Source of the DNA: Ectocarpus siliculosus
Taxonomy: Eukaryota; Sar; Phaeophyceae; Ectocarpales; Ectocarpaceae
Reading direction: 5' to 3'
Length of the DNA stretch: 64,000 bases
Assembly: GCA_000310025.1 (NCBI GenBank)
Contig: FN648505.1
Span: 75,549-139,548, forward strand
The number at the start of each line of letters is the position of its first letter. The stretch's first letter is position 1. The notes under the pieces are model-generated. The model was not told the origin of the DNA and searched no databases. It was given only the letters and a program-made list of their open reading frames with translations. Shown here in pieces: positions 50,340 to 62,785 of the stretch. The position numbers were made by a program, and so were the translations under genes.

Positions 50340-51276
50340 ACAGGTGGCGGGCGCACTGGTAGTGCAGCGGCGGGGAGTCTCAATCCTTGAAGATCAGGTC
50401 GTCCTCGACGATCTCGCCCGTGCACCTGTCGGCCAGGTCTTCCTCGTTAGTTGCTGCGTCGGAACACTCGCAGTGCACCTTTGCAGTGGATATCGGATAG
50501 GTGACAGGGGAAAATATAAGGAATAAATGTCACATGGTTTTCCCATACTAAAAAATGTTATTTTTTCTATGACGTCGACCGTTGAACACGGTGTACTTTT
50601 GTGACTTATGGGTAACTAATTTACAGCAGCAGTCGGATGCATCCGCGCACCCATATCTAGGTAACTACGCATGGTCACTACATAATCACGTTCCGATGTA
50701 AACGGGTGTACACATGATTTACCCCGATAAGGCTGGCGGGGGCGACGGTGACGTGCTTGAACTTCTTGCCGTCCGAAGACTTGGCACCAGCGCAAAGACT
50801 CCACACCGCGTGGATATTTTTCCACTCTGACAACAACAGCAAGCAAAAAGGGCATTGTTGTGGAGAGATGTAGCGGTTGCGGTTGCGATGCAGTTTCATG
50901 CCAGGCCTTCATGCAACACCTGAACAACATTCGGGCACACATCAGGCGGAAATTTACTTGATATAATTAAAGAGAGAAATTGCTTTTACCTTTCTTTGTA
51001 GCCGCGGCTGTTGACCTGGTCGGTTGGGATCCCGACCGAAGGAGTACCTCCCACCGGGGCGAGGCAGAGCTGGCACGGCTTGGGATACGTTGTCGACGGG
51101 GTGAGGATGGTGCAGGATACGCTAGAACTGTCCTCGTCGCGGTTGTTGTTACGGTCGCAAGGGGCAAACTTGCCTTTACCGTCGCGCTTGTTAATGAGCT
51201 TAAGGTGACCGCCGTCGCAGTCGGGCCCGGGGCAAGGCCAGTTGGGGTCGCCCTGTTGTACAGGACGGCGGTACAC
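50340..51276 (-). CDS. Possible Cys-rich protein, fragmentary exons
   Basis: Three minus-strand segments look coding but are separated by stops or gaps. 51276-50986 has paired Cys (CPGPDCDGGHLKL, CDRN, CQLC), a zinc-ribbon-like look, and ends at a possible GT donor. 50850-50710 has KNIHAVWSLCAGAKSSDGKK. 50480-50300 has HCECSDAATNEEDLADRC and HYQCARHLWDQTINEIL with an in-frame stop. They may be exons of one gene with introns, or a decayed mobile-element accessory gene. No function can be named. Confidence 0.3.
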
Positions 51277-53335
51277 TCGACTACGACTCGCTGACTGGGT
51301 GGACTTACGCTTTGCTTGGGGAGCTACGGGGGAGGGCGTTCATGTTGTGTTGCAGCTCAAGGTCGATGCGGGGATGAGAGGAGAGGATGTCGAAAGTGAG
51401 AGTGACCGGGATGTGCACAGACTAACTTCTGAAAGACTTCTAGCAAATGTTCAAACTTCTGACGAACTTCCAGCAATTATCCCATCAAATGGTTTACACA
51501 ACACAGGTGGCCCAGGTGCACATTATTTGCACCATTGTACAACGCCGAAAAAAAAGCACTCTATTTTCAGTTAATACAACGTCCCAGGTTGCTGAGCCCC
51601 GTGGCATAACCTGGTCAGGTTGCTTACCCCGGTGGCATAACCTGGCCGGGTTAGGTAAGCACACACAGCATAACCTCGTGGGTTAGAGAAAGCCTTGGCT
51701 CACAACGTCGCCAGATTGTGCCCTCTGATCATGCAACGTTGTTCTGCCCCTCGGGACAAACGTTCGCAGCCGGATAACAAGTACCAGGTTTGTGTTCTTT
51801 TGTATTAATTCGTCGGTCGTTAATGCGTTAGCGCGTAGTTGCACATATGCAGATTCCCGTGCGTCAACACCGTGGTGAGCGCATGACACCCCGGTAAAAA
51901 ACAAATTATACAAGAGCCTATTCTGCAGAAACAAATGAACGACGCCTCAAACCAAGGTCCCAGCAACCACAATCGTGGCCCGTGCTTCGTTTAGGGCACG
52001 CACAACGCAAAATAGATTGTACGTGTACCGCGAGATAATTACGGCGGAACGAGGGCGGACAAAGAACCGTGATGACGTACAAAAAATAATAATATGCATA
52101 CCTAGCCCCACACAGCCATGAGCGGCTCCACACAAGTTTTTCGACAGGCTCACCACTTCTCGACCTCATGTACAAATAACCAATTGCACCAAGGAAGCCA
52201 AGAGAAGAAAAAAAGTATATTATGCTAAAGTCGGTACGAGTGAGGAAACACGCCCCGGTAGAAACTTCTCCGCATATACTATACGGTCCGGAGATTGACC
52301 GACTACCCAAGAAAAAAAAAAAACACAGCAGTTGGCCTTGACAAAACGACCCCAATCGTGCCCCTTCGGCGACGTGTGAGCACGTCACAGATGCCAGCGA
52401 ATCGAAACAAACGGTGGTCGCTAACGCGGGCTTAAAGTCACCGCCCGAGGTTGAAGCTTTCAACAACCGTTAACACCCTTAAAGCTGCAGCCCCCGCCCC
52501 CCCAGCCGCCCTCCCTGGACCACTTTTCCCCAACTCACCCAGGCTCCACACAAAATCCCGACCAACCTGTACCACCCGAACAATTGGACTTTCCGCAACG
52601 CAAACAAGCAACGGCGCAGGCCATCGTCAACACCCATTCCGTCCGCACATACGATATAGTCTGGACATTGACCGAAAACACAAAAAGCATAGGGCGTTGA
52701 CATGCCCCCCTTCCCCACCCGTCGAAAAAAAGTGGGGCGACGGTAGCGCCAGACCGATGCCAGAGAACCGAAGAAACACACGCCGGTCGTCTCGCCGGCC
52801 TTTTGAAGAAGATGTTCGCCACGCCGTTGTCGCGCTGACGTTAACTCTTCCCTCACGTGACTGAAAAACATACAGGCAGTTCAAAACAAGCAAACCGGGG
52901 ACGGTGTCATCGATCGGCCCATTTGGTTTTGAGTAGAAACGACAGGGTTTTACAGACGGTCGGCCGATCACCGTGAACATCAGTGTCGATAAAGGACTTG
53001 GCCTTGGGCTACCAAAGAACTCGGGAAGTTCAAACAAGTGGATATGTGTTACATATGTAGCATACTAAAGGGCAGTACTGTCAATAACTGGTGTCGTCAG
53101 CCACCCAAAAGCTCCAAAGGATTATTCTTGTCTCGCGAAATTGAAGAGTTGGATTACACTGAACTAAAGGTCGTGGCGAAGCAGATAATCGCCAACGAAT
53201 GCACATACCCAACCCCCTAGCCTTGAGACACCTCGAGACACCCTACGTACCTTTCTACCGCCACTGTGGAAAAACAAGTTGAACGAACAGGATGCACTGC
53301 ACAAGACAACATCGGTTCTCCCCTAGATGAATCTT
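51277..53335. other. No supported gene
   Basis: Short open frames on both strands without domains. A GGT(T)GCATAACCTGG-like unit repeats three times around 51580-51690. Confidence 0.4.
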
Positions 53336-53755
53336 CTAGTCCTCCGTCTCAGTGTCGCCGGCACCCGTCCCTTCTTCGTACTCCGACTCGGTGTCGGCGT
53401 TTTCCTGGTCGTTCTGGACGGACCCTTCATCGCTTCTCTCCTCTCCGTCGCTGCTCTCCTCTCCGTCGCTGCTCTCCTCTCCGGCGCTGCTCTCCTCTCC
53501 GGCGCTGCTCTCCTCTCCGGCGCTGCTCTCCTCGTCGACGCCGCCACCGCCAGCGTCAGCGCCAGGGCCAGCGCCAGCGTCACCGCCAGCATCGTCGCCA
53601 CCCAGAACGCCGTTGGTGTAGTTGAAAGGAAAAAACAAATCCTCGGCGACTTCCAGCGAGCATTCGTTAGCTGCCGGCAGTTCGCCCCGAGCTTCCTGGG
53701 CGAAGTCGAGCATAATGACCTTGAACCTGTGATGCATATGGGTTGGGCGAGGCAA
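53336..53755 (-). CDS. Possible exon with acidic Ser-Glu-Glu-Ser repeats
   Basis: About 139 codons. The N-terminal part looks ordinary (RFKVIMLDFAQEARGELPAA), followed by a Gly/Ala/Asp stretch and six GEESS(A/D) repeats, ending in an acidic tail. An M-H-H start context exists near 53740, but it may be an internal or last exon. Repeat-driven open frames also occur on the other strand at the same place, so confidence is low. Confidence 0.35.
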   Translation of the reverse strand: MPRPTHMHHRFKVIMLDFAQEARGELPAANECSLEVAEDLFFPFNYTNGVLGGDDAGGDAGAGPGADAGGGGVDEESSAGEESSAGEESSAGEESSDGEESSDGEERSDEGSVQNDQENADTESEYEEGTGAGDTETED

Positions 53756-54975
53756 CCGAACAAGCGTCAGCGGTAAGAATGCTGAGCCGAAAAATCTAGT
53801 TGCGGAAGGACAAGTCCGCCGTTGCTACACCGCTGCACCCTTCTTGGATGTAGCCTCAGGACATACACGACTCAAAACCTACCTCGTGATAACCCTCCAC
53901 TACCACGAGTGTCAACACGCACTTGCTCAACAACAGACTACGAAAAGTGTACAGAGGCAACAAGGTTCGAGGGGCGAAGGCTATGTTCCACGAGTAGTTT
54001 GGCTCCAAGTCCGAAGGCGATAGTGAGCAGTGCGGCGATCTCCCCAAAGTGACTTAGATCTGCTTCTATCAAGTCACCCGGAGGCCGAGACAACCCGGAC
54101 TACACATGTCTCGACGAGGCGGAGCAACCGTGTCAAAAAACACACGAGCAATGAGAGTCGCAGCAAGCAAATGCCAGCGAACTAAGGTAGAGAAGGCGAA
54201 CATTGGAACTCAAACCGGGCCAGGAGCCTGCATATTCGGAGGGACAAAACAGAACATCGTCACGCCAAACTTCGGCTCGGAAACGCTCTCAGCACATGCC
54301 CAACTCACCATGTCATAAAAATCGATACTCCGAGCAGCCGAAGACGTCATACCACGGTTCTTGCGTCCCGATAGAAGGGGTCCCGGAGCCGCCGAGAGCG
54401 GTGGCGTAGTGCTTGGCCGGTGAAAGCACCGGAGCCAGGGCCATATTGGCTAGCGCGGTCTTCATCTTATCAGGCTGTAGACGACACACAGGACGGCGGT
54501 ATGCAGGGGAAGAGGACGCTAGACGCTGTTGACATCGACTCTTGCGGGATGGAGTGAACACCCCACGTTGCCTCGAGTGCCAGAAAAGAAAGCGACACGA
54601 CCGATACGCTGCTATCCTCTGTGCAAACTGGTCCAAAGCGCTGAAATCTAAGTGCCTCAAACATGGCTCGGACAAACAGTTAGGCACCACCGCGACCCAT
54701 GCAAACAGATCCCCTCGCCCTAGAGACGCAAACAGACAAGTTAGACTTGACTAGACTGACATTTACCGGCCACACCGCTGTATCCGAGTCAGGCTCGCTC
54801 ACAAGCATCACACCGAAACACAGTCCTATATGTGTGCCATCACGAAGGCCCCGGGCAACGCTTAATTTTGTTACATTTGGGGGGGGGGGGGCTCTGGGTT
54901 AGGGTTTGTCCCTAGTCACCATCGTTTTGTTGCGATGCCGTCAAGCAGTGGAGTACACGGGTAGCCAGAGGGCAG
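53756..54975. other. No supported gene
   Basis: Overlapping short frames only. A G-run near 54880 followed by a single GGGTTAGGG is not a telomere. Confidence 0.4.
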
Positions 54976-55790
54976 GTTGTGGGTGGGTTGTGGGCATCCA
55001 CAAGGTAGGGGCAGGTTGTAGAGGGGGGTTGGGAGGAGGCCCCAACCTTGGCCAAACGGCTTAGTTGTGCAAGGACGGATGCGGAAGGTTGGGAGGCAGC
55101 CACAACGTCAGGCCACACCTCCTGGTTGTGCAAGCACAGATCACACAGGTTGGGAGGCATCCACAATCTTAGGCCACACCTCTTAGTTGTGCAAGCACCG
55201 ATCACACAGGTTGGGGGGCAGCCACAACCTGTATCCAGACCTCCTGGTTGTGAAAGCACCTGTGGCGCAGGTTGGGAGGCAGCCACAACTTTAGGTCAGA
55301 CCGATGTTGTTGTACTTTCCCCGATCATAATGGTTGGGGGGTAGCCACAACCTGTATCCAGACCTCCTGATTGTGAAAGCACCGGTGCGCGCAGGTTGGG
55401 AGGCAGCCACAACTTTTTTCTTTTTTTTTTGTTCTTCACTTCAAATCAGCGCTCACAGCACTAGTGCCGTTTATTCCAACCCGTGGTCACACAGAAGAGC
55501 CTCTCTCCACCCTCCCCTCCTGCGGTACTTCGCCTTCAATTTTTAATGCGAGAAGAGTTCAGCACTCTCTTCCCTCTGTGTACACACGAACTAGCGCTAT
55601 CCACTTGGCCAGGAGCGGAAGCAACTTTAGGCCAGACCGATGTTGTTGTACTTTCCCCGATCATAATGGTTGGGGGGTAGCCACAACCTTAGGCCACAGA
55701 CCTCCTGGTTGTGAAAGCACCGATGGTGCAGGGTGGGAAACATCCACAATCTCAGGCTGGCCGTGAAGGCACGCGGGTGGATGCGATAGA
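54976..55790. repeat. 61 bp G-rich minisatellite, interrupted by a SINE fragment
   Basis: GGTTGGGAGGCAGCCACAAC-type units begin near 55027, 55087, 55148, 55209, 55270, 55332, 55394, 55664 and 55727. The unit starting at 55394 is split after CCACAAC (55413) and resumes at 55622. Confidence 0.88.
55414..55621 (-). repeat. 5'-truncated SINE-like fragment
   Basis: About 208 bp whose reverse complement matches the body of the unit at 39240-39430, ending in a poly-A-like tail (TTTTTTC then T10 on the plus strand at 55414-55430). CAAC occurs at both edges (55410-55413 and 55622-55625), as for a short target duplication. The tRNA-like head is missing. Truncation at the 5' end with an A tail fits LINE-type retroposition. 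Confidence 0.68.
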
Positions 55791-57889
55791 ATGTATCACG
55801 TGGTGGGTGTGGAACTAGAAACAAAAGAACGACAGCTAGAAACAATGTGGCACTCGGGTGTATGGCTTGACGATTGCATTACCAAGATAATACGCACATA
55901 CGAAATAAAGTAAACCGTCAAGTACATGCAGCAATAGTAAAGTCTGTCGCGACCGCTCGCTGTGAAGACTTCCAACAGATATTTACCTAATATATGCATA
56001 TGCCTTTCAATTGAAAAAATTACTACCAGTTCCGTGCACTAGCCCAGCAGTCACAGCGTGAACGTTAGTTTCGTTGAGGACGGGGTTCAAACCCACAAAC
56101 ACCTCGCATGCTATCGTTTTTTTCTTTTTTCCGTCGCCGGTCTCACGACCCTCGCAATTTTTTGGACACAGACGTGGCGGCGTTCTTCCATACCTTACAT
56201 GTATGGCTTTCCCTTGAAAGAATGAAAAGGTTAGATATTTTTGCGGCTGCCCACCATGCTTGACCTTCAAGTCTTCAGACGCAGGTCCGAAACCCGGCAG
56301 ATCGCGTGTAAACTGATCTTTCATTTTATTACCATTTATTGAGAAAATGTCTAGCCGTTCATCGGCGACCGTTCGTTGTTGTTCTTTCCTCCGGCTGGGC
56401 TTTCTACATACAGGCTGAAATACCCAGCGATCGAGGGGCAAATAAAAAGGAATTGTTCCACACGTAGAGGTATTTTTTTCTACATATCAAGGAGGGCCGC
56501 CGGTATCTAGTTCCTATAAATAAAGAAAAGCGATAAATAAGGTCGTTACTACCAGCAACAATAACATTGTCTGCTTTGAGCGCGATGGATCAAATGAAGA
56601 AGGCACCGCATCCAGTCGACGAGGTTAAATTTTCCCTTAACGGCAAACAAACAAAAATCCCAACACACGTGCGTCACGGAGCAGCAGTGGCTGAACCCGT
56701 GTTAGCCTTGCAAAGCAAGGGGAGTCACACACACCAAAAATATGTAAGTGCAACATTACAATCCACAGATGAACAATCCACGGTATTGAGGAGTAGCAAC
56801 CGCCTCTCTTTCGTGAGACGCTGAAATAGACAAAACCAAAATCAGAAAGAGAAACCGCCAGGTGAGAGTGGAGTCTATTGAAGCCGTCGACAAAAGAACG
56901 CAACAAATAGCGTTTGTGACAAGGAACAACGGGGTTGTCGCCCACGAAGTTTGAACGAGCTCCTACGAGCACCAAAAGCAGGGAAAACAATTGAGGTAGA
57001 TTCACATTGCCACCGGTACGAATTTATATCCTGCTGAGACAAGGGTCCGCCGGTATGTGTGGGCATGCCATCTCGTATCGTATCCCCGCCGCAACGTCTG
57101 GCAAACAAACCAACGCAGGGACACACGGCTGCAACGGCGCGAAACGCAAACCTCGGGCGCAAGCTCTCTCTCCCACCTACCCTGTCCCCGGCTCCGTCGC
57201 AAGGTACCTATGGCCTACGATCCGTAAGTGTTCTCCCTTTACCACCTCCCACCCAAATCCCCCGTCTCCGCGATGATCTTTTCGCCCGCCTCTCCATCTG
57301 CCGTCAACAATGGAACCGCCCACGCACCCCCTGTCGCTTAACCCCTCTGCGTCCATGCTCGGCTCGAACAGGCACCGAACGCGAGGCGAGCCCACCACAT
57401 CTCGGCTGATGCATGAGAGTAAACGGCAAGAGCGTCGGGGGCGATGGGGCGGAAGCAGAGGGGGTCGGCTTTCGAAGTGACCACAGCACTAGAAGTTGCG
57501 TTGGAGAAGCGGTGTTTTGCAGTCCATATCCGGGGGCTCTGAGGGTTGGAGGGGGTGGGAGTCGATCGGTAGCGTGGGACACATTGGGTAGTAAGTGGTG
57601 CCACGAAATGTGTGTATAGACCCATACTGTGACCAACGTCTGCACTGGCAGGGCGCATCCTTGATATTACCGCCCCACTCAACAGCAATTTTTTTCCCGC
57701 CAACCAGTGGCATGGAAATCACCCCCGTAATTCGGACATCCGTTTTTCCAGCTGTGAGCGCGGAGGCGACGAAGAGATCTAGGTAACGCATGCAAGGGGT
57801 CTGCCCGCGCCTCTCGCATTCGGCCGATGGTTTCACACAAAATACCCCCGCGCCCCCGTCGCTCGATAAAACATGCTAAAACACGTACC
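55791..57889. other. No supported gene
   Basis: One 144-codon minus-strand frame (56007-56441) and several smaller ones lack any recognisable motif. Confidence 0.4.
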
Positions 57890-58998
57890 TCACGCGACCG
57901 GGCCGCGTCCGAAGCTGTGGAAGTACTTGTTGAGGAGATAATGAGCGCTCTGGGTAGGGGTGCACCTCCATTCGCCCTTGTTGCCCTCTTCTCGAAGCAA
58001 GCAGCACGAAGAAGCCCCAGTCGTGGCACACGCATGCACCATGTGGACCATAGAGCGGATGCACGACGCAGGGAAAAACTTGACAGACCTGCGAAGGTAG
58101 AAGACGTCGCAGCCCGTTGGGTGGTTGACCTTGCGCCCTTGGCCCCTCCCGGCAGTAACGTACTCTTGCACCGCAACCCAGACCGTCCACTCCCCTCCTT
58201 CTTGAACCTCGCCGTCTACGAGATGCCTGCTGTCATTCCCTTCGTGCTCGAAAAAATAGGCGATTCTCCCGAGGGTTGTGGCTGCCTGTACGCGCTCCCC
58301 GGAACGGCGAGCATTGACATCAACGTAGAGTTCAACGTCGTTCGCTCTCGACGTTTCCTGGATCATCCATGTGTTGCCGAACTTGGCGGCGTCCTTTACT
58401 GGACCGCCGCGTAGAGTGTCTGTGCCTGCGCTAGCCTCCTCCGGCGCGTTTCCCCAATGGTTGAAGCAAGTCACAGAACCGTTGTGCAGGCCCGGACTAC
58501 CTCGCCAGCAGAACGCACACACGTCGTCGTTGCAGAGCGGTCCGGACTCTTCCCGGCCGCAGCCGAGCTTGTCTTTGTACTGCGCCTCATGTTGTACTGC
58601 GGTCGGAAGCGTTTCTCGGACAACAGATTGCCAGTCAGCTCCGTCTACTCCCGTGAGTGGTGCCTCCGTCCCGACAAGGTCTTCATCCCACTCCACATAA
58701 CCCCATGGTCGCCCCGCCGACAGCGTGTCCGACAAGGCGGGCGCGAGCAACAGGACGGAGAATAAGTCCTGGAGGGTCTGACGGCAGAGGTCGCCTGCCG
58801 TGACCGTTCGCCTCTCCCACTTGCTTCCGGTCCAACCCGAGGCTGTCCACTCGATTGCGTCCGCCAGCGCTTTGATAGCTAAGCTGTCGTTCGTAGCACG
58901 CCAAATATGCCGGGCGTTGTCTCGTCCACTCGCCGAAGGAGCCGATGCTTTCAGTTCCTTGTTCTTGGCCTCTCCGACATTGCAATTCGTCACAACGC
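57890..58998 (-). CDS. Transposase-like gene, 3' terminal exon
   Basis: About 368 codons read from an acceptor-like CTCGCAG at 58999 to the stop at 57890. It contains NCNVGEAKNKELKA (similar in look to the 'N.EA.HK..K' segment of large plant/fungal DNA-transposon proteins). A Cys/His-containing middle and a C-terminal block follow: VDVNARRSGERV, IAYFFEHEG, CDVFYLRRSVKFFPASC, SMVHMVHAC. Many transposon proteins end with a comparable 'YFF...V....VHMVH/VHLIP' domain. Family assignment (En/Spm-like, KDZ-like or other) is uncertain. No terminal inverted repeats were found. Confidence 0.42.
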
Positions 58999-60259
58999 CT
59001 GCGAGTCAGACGACGAACGTTTGGGCGCCAGAAACATTGAGGGACATGGTCAGTTAAATGGGTTGTGCATCCGCCGAATTTATGCCAACGCGCGGCAAGG
59101 GTTAGGATCGGCGAAAAAATACATCGAGGACTCGCCGAGCGCCATGTCTTCAAAGCACCATCGGAACTCATTAGGGTTAGGGCACGAAGGCTGTCGGAGT
59201 GTATGCATGGGGAGTGTACGCGTGAGGAGGCGTGGGGCAGGCACGCAGCGGGCCTCACCGACGCAGGTGGCAATGTGGTTTTATTTCGCCACACAATGGT
59301 CTGGCGGCCATCACAAGCGAAGCACATTGTGGTTCGTTTGACTGGTCGAGGGGCGCTCAGGTGGGAGGTATGCTGTGAATCTCGGCGCATGCAATACGGA
59401 AAATTCGACGGAACGCTTGACAGAGGTGACACCTAAAGTACGCTCGATACCTTCCCTTGGTTGGGCGGTGGTTCGCAATTCGATGGTTCGCAATTCGATT
59501 GTCTTGTTGTTCATTTGCGCAAAACGTCCATTGTTGACGAATCTCTCATGTAACCGTCCTCCTATGCGACCCCGGCTGCTACGTGGGACAAACAGACAAA
59601 TGTTGGCAACATGGTGCCAGAGTAGATGGGACAGACACACGCACCCCGGGGACAAGTTACAGCACGGGGTCGTGCCAACTAGGTGCACTCGAACGCGAGG
59701 GAGTTCGCGCAAACAGGACCCGCGTGTGCACGTATGATATCGCGCAGAAGGGTAACCGTCTCCGAACTCACGAACTCACGAACTCACGAACTCACCGTTA
59801 ACGACCACATTGCGAGCGATGTGAAGCCCTTTGTGGATGGTGCCGAGAGCAACCCCCATCACTCGAGTGGCCTGCTTGACCTGTCGACACCGCGTTCGCG
59901 AGAGAATCCCATAATTTTAACGAATCGGTAACTTCAAGCTGCTTAGGTACACATACCTCGACTGCCGTAGTGTAGGGGTTTCTGAGGCCTACCGATATTA
60001 TGCCATCTAACCTGTCGTCGGGGTGTGTACAGAGAAACGAGCGGGCAAGAGGGGGGGTCCCAAGTGCGTCGCCGTCGGGCGAACGGGCTGTCGTCGGGTA
60101 TCGCGTGTCTGTTCAAATCACAAAGGGGCCCCTAATTTCTTCCGTGTCGCCCATCCCGGTGTCTGGCGGGATCCCGCAATCGTCGCATGTCTACTGGTCG
60201 CACGCAAACTTCGCAGGCCTGAAGGGATTGTAGACAGCAAAATGCGCGTTGCTCCGTAC

Positions 60260-60430
60260 CTGCTCTAGCTGAGACTTTTGCAAAGCACGCAAGCCTTCCG
60301 CAGTAAATGAAGGTGAGCGTACCACGAAACAGCTCCAGCTGCAAGCCTTGACGAGGTCTTGGAATGCATTGCACACAGCCGCCTTGCCAGCGGGGGTGCC
60401 GGGGTCCACACTGATGCGATCTGCCACCTC
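60260..60430 (-). CDS. Transposase-like gene, internal exon candidate
   Basis: Coding-like segment containing VADRISVDPGTPAGKAA and FQDLVKACSWS, ending at a donor-like GAGCAG|GTACGG. The upstream limit is uncertain, with acceptor-like TTACAG near 60430. Helical character is similar to the region of large transposases between the catalytic core and the C-terminal domain. Confidence 0.3.
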
Positions 60431-60798
60431 TGTAACGACCATGGTCCGAACATAGCGGCCCTGATTACAGCATATGGGATGAAGGAGGTGGCGATGAACC
60501 CATAGTCGCATCTCCATAGTGAGGCATACATTGATTCGCGATTCGCGGAGTTGGGTTTTAAATCGGAGGAGAGGAGGCGGTCCAAAAGTTGTCCGGTGTC
60601 GCCCTGTTCTGCAGCACTCCCCTCCATATTTCGCCTATGGCGGCATCGCCAAGAAACAACGTAAACATGGAGTGACCACGTGTTTACACAATGCCCCTTT
60701 TGAATTGCAATATACGGTCGAAATCGTAGGCACATGTCCACCCACGCCACCTCGTTGGCTATATTCCATTGTATATCTTTGCCCACCAGCCGACTCAC

Positions 60799-61038
60799 CA
60801 GATTGTCCGGACTGGAGAAGATTGGCGCGAGGAGGAAGGGGAAGCTACTGGAAACGAGCCACAACTGTTGACCAGTCAACGCCGACCACCCTCCAGCACT
60901 GGTGATGTCGGCCATCGGCGAAACGTTCGGGGGCAGCATCCGGCACCATGCAAACCGAGCACGCACAATCTCGGAACCAGCGGGATCAAGAGCATCCATC
61001 ACAAAGCCCATGATCTTCTTGCCCGAGTTAAGCGCAGA
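60799..61038 (-). CDS. Transposase-like gene, internal exon
   Basis: 80 codons between an acceptor (GACGCAG at 61039) and a strong donor (CTG|GTGAGT at 60799/60798). It contains KKIMGFVMDALDPAGSEI and WSALTGQQLWLVSSSFPFLL, which look like the 'W....W.....LP.LL' segment of large DNA-transposon proteins. Confidence 0.4.
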
Positions 61039-61311
61039 CTGCGTCAGCAGTAACATCAAAGGTTTGGGGGTGGGGGTCAGAGTCAAGTTAGCTGGTAGGT
61101 TACCTGGGTTTAATGACAATTCGCCCGTCAGGGCACATGCTCATGTTGGGAACAAATTAAAGAAGGGATGTGATCACGTTTGTGATTGTAGGAGACCTGG
61201 GAAACGAGATCCACCACACGTCCAATGTGGACTTGCCCGTCTGCCTGACCTATACCACATGATTGAGCCTGGCATCTCGATTAGACCGAACCAATTACGG
61301 CATCTGTGTAC

Positions 61312-61622
61312 CTGGTGCAAAATGTCCATGCCGCATCCCTCAACCCGGTCGAAAGCGACCTCGTCCTGGGGGTTGGGATACCGGGGCACGACCACGCCCA
61401 GAGCTCGTGACAGCTTATCCCGGTCCTGCTTCTTTTCCGTGGCGGCAACGCGGCTGAGGTCCTCCCTGAGTCCATCCGCTGTCCGGGCGTTCTTGACAAT
61501 GTCGTACTTCGGGTTACCGAGGTCCCTCCTAGGAACTACGCATGCCTGGCACGCTCTTTCCGTTTTGGCGTTGTGGTGCTTCTGGTTCGTCCACAAGCTG
61601 TGCAAAGGGGAGTCGAGGTTCG
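61312..61622 (-). CDS. Transposase-like gene, internal exon
   Basis: About 311 nt between an acceptor (CCTGACAG at 61623) and a donor (CACCAG|GTACAC at 61312/61311). It carries CQACVVPRRDLGNPKYD and ends DRVEGCGMDILHQ, a pattern like the '...GMDLLH' catalytic-core segment of large DNA transposases. A Cys cluster HSCPVCDCKQC just upstream (about 61720-61760) may belong to the previous exon. Confidence 0.42.
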
Positions 61623-62785
61623 CTGTCAGGAGACCTAGTCTCACCAACGCCTCTTAAAAGAGGGGCAGAGCAGGGTAGAGGGGGCGGTTGGGGCGGGCGT
61701 TGTTGGTGTTCGGTATCTGTACATTGTTTGCAGTCGCACACAGGGCAGGAATGAGTCGTTTGCCGGACGCTTTTGCATGTTCGACGTGAAGTCCGAACCA
61801 TGTGCGCATTCTTGTTTCCATAACAACCCCCAGCCTTGTTGTTTCATTCGCCGGGGGGTATCATCGAGCGAAAGAACGACCCCCCCCCCGCCTCCTGACG
61901 CAGCGTGCGAAAATACACTATGGCGTCGATCCTGAGGCTGCTCAGGTCGAATATACCCAGACGACGGCACAAACGTCAGCCCCATCTACGCTGCCGTTAT
62001 CTGCCGTTGTTGCATCGTGCGCAGGACGGCTAATTTGATGCACTCCCGAACAACCCTCGCGCCCTGATATTCTATCACCCAATCCTACCTTCTGCATACA
62101 GTTTCGACTGGCCGTGCGGGCCGAGAACGTCTGCCGAGGGAGGGGAGACGGGGGGGGGGTGTACTCATAGTCGTGCATGCCGTAGTCGTTGACCATTGAC
62201 CTCGCATCTCTACAAAGCCGGGACGGAGCACGCCGGGTTCTCACCGGACCAGGCTCTCACATCACCAAGCGCGAAGCGCCGTGAGGTATTCGGCGAGTCG
62301 CATGAAGGGTGAGCTGCATCCTGCTAAGGGTGTTCGGCATCTTGTGCTTACTTCCTTGCGTACGGATGACAGCTACGTATGACTTAATTTATTTTCTGGT
62401 GCTTTCACTTCCAGAGACAGTTGTAAGCACTGTGTAACTGCCTCGAGGAAGCTTGACCATTTTAACACAACGTGGTGCGATCATCCCCCGTTGCGCGGAG
62501 TGAGGGTTCTCGACCCCGCACAACATGATCTACTCGACCACCATTATGGTTACCGCCAAAAAAAAAACCGAGGTAAAAAAAAACAAACGGTAACCTGGTT
62601 GCCGAGTTCACGAAGTGAATTGGCTTGTTTTACAACGTCGTTGCCAAGCGACGAAAACCCAATCCCGATGGCAAACACCGAGTGGGGGGGAGACGGGGGG
62701 GGGGGGGATGATATAGATCTCCGCCAACCTCTACACCACATTGAACCTCCGTTGCCCTTTACGATTTGTATATCGCAAAACTCAC

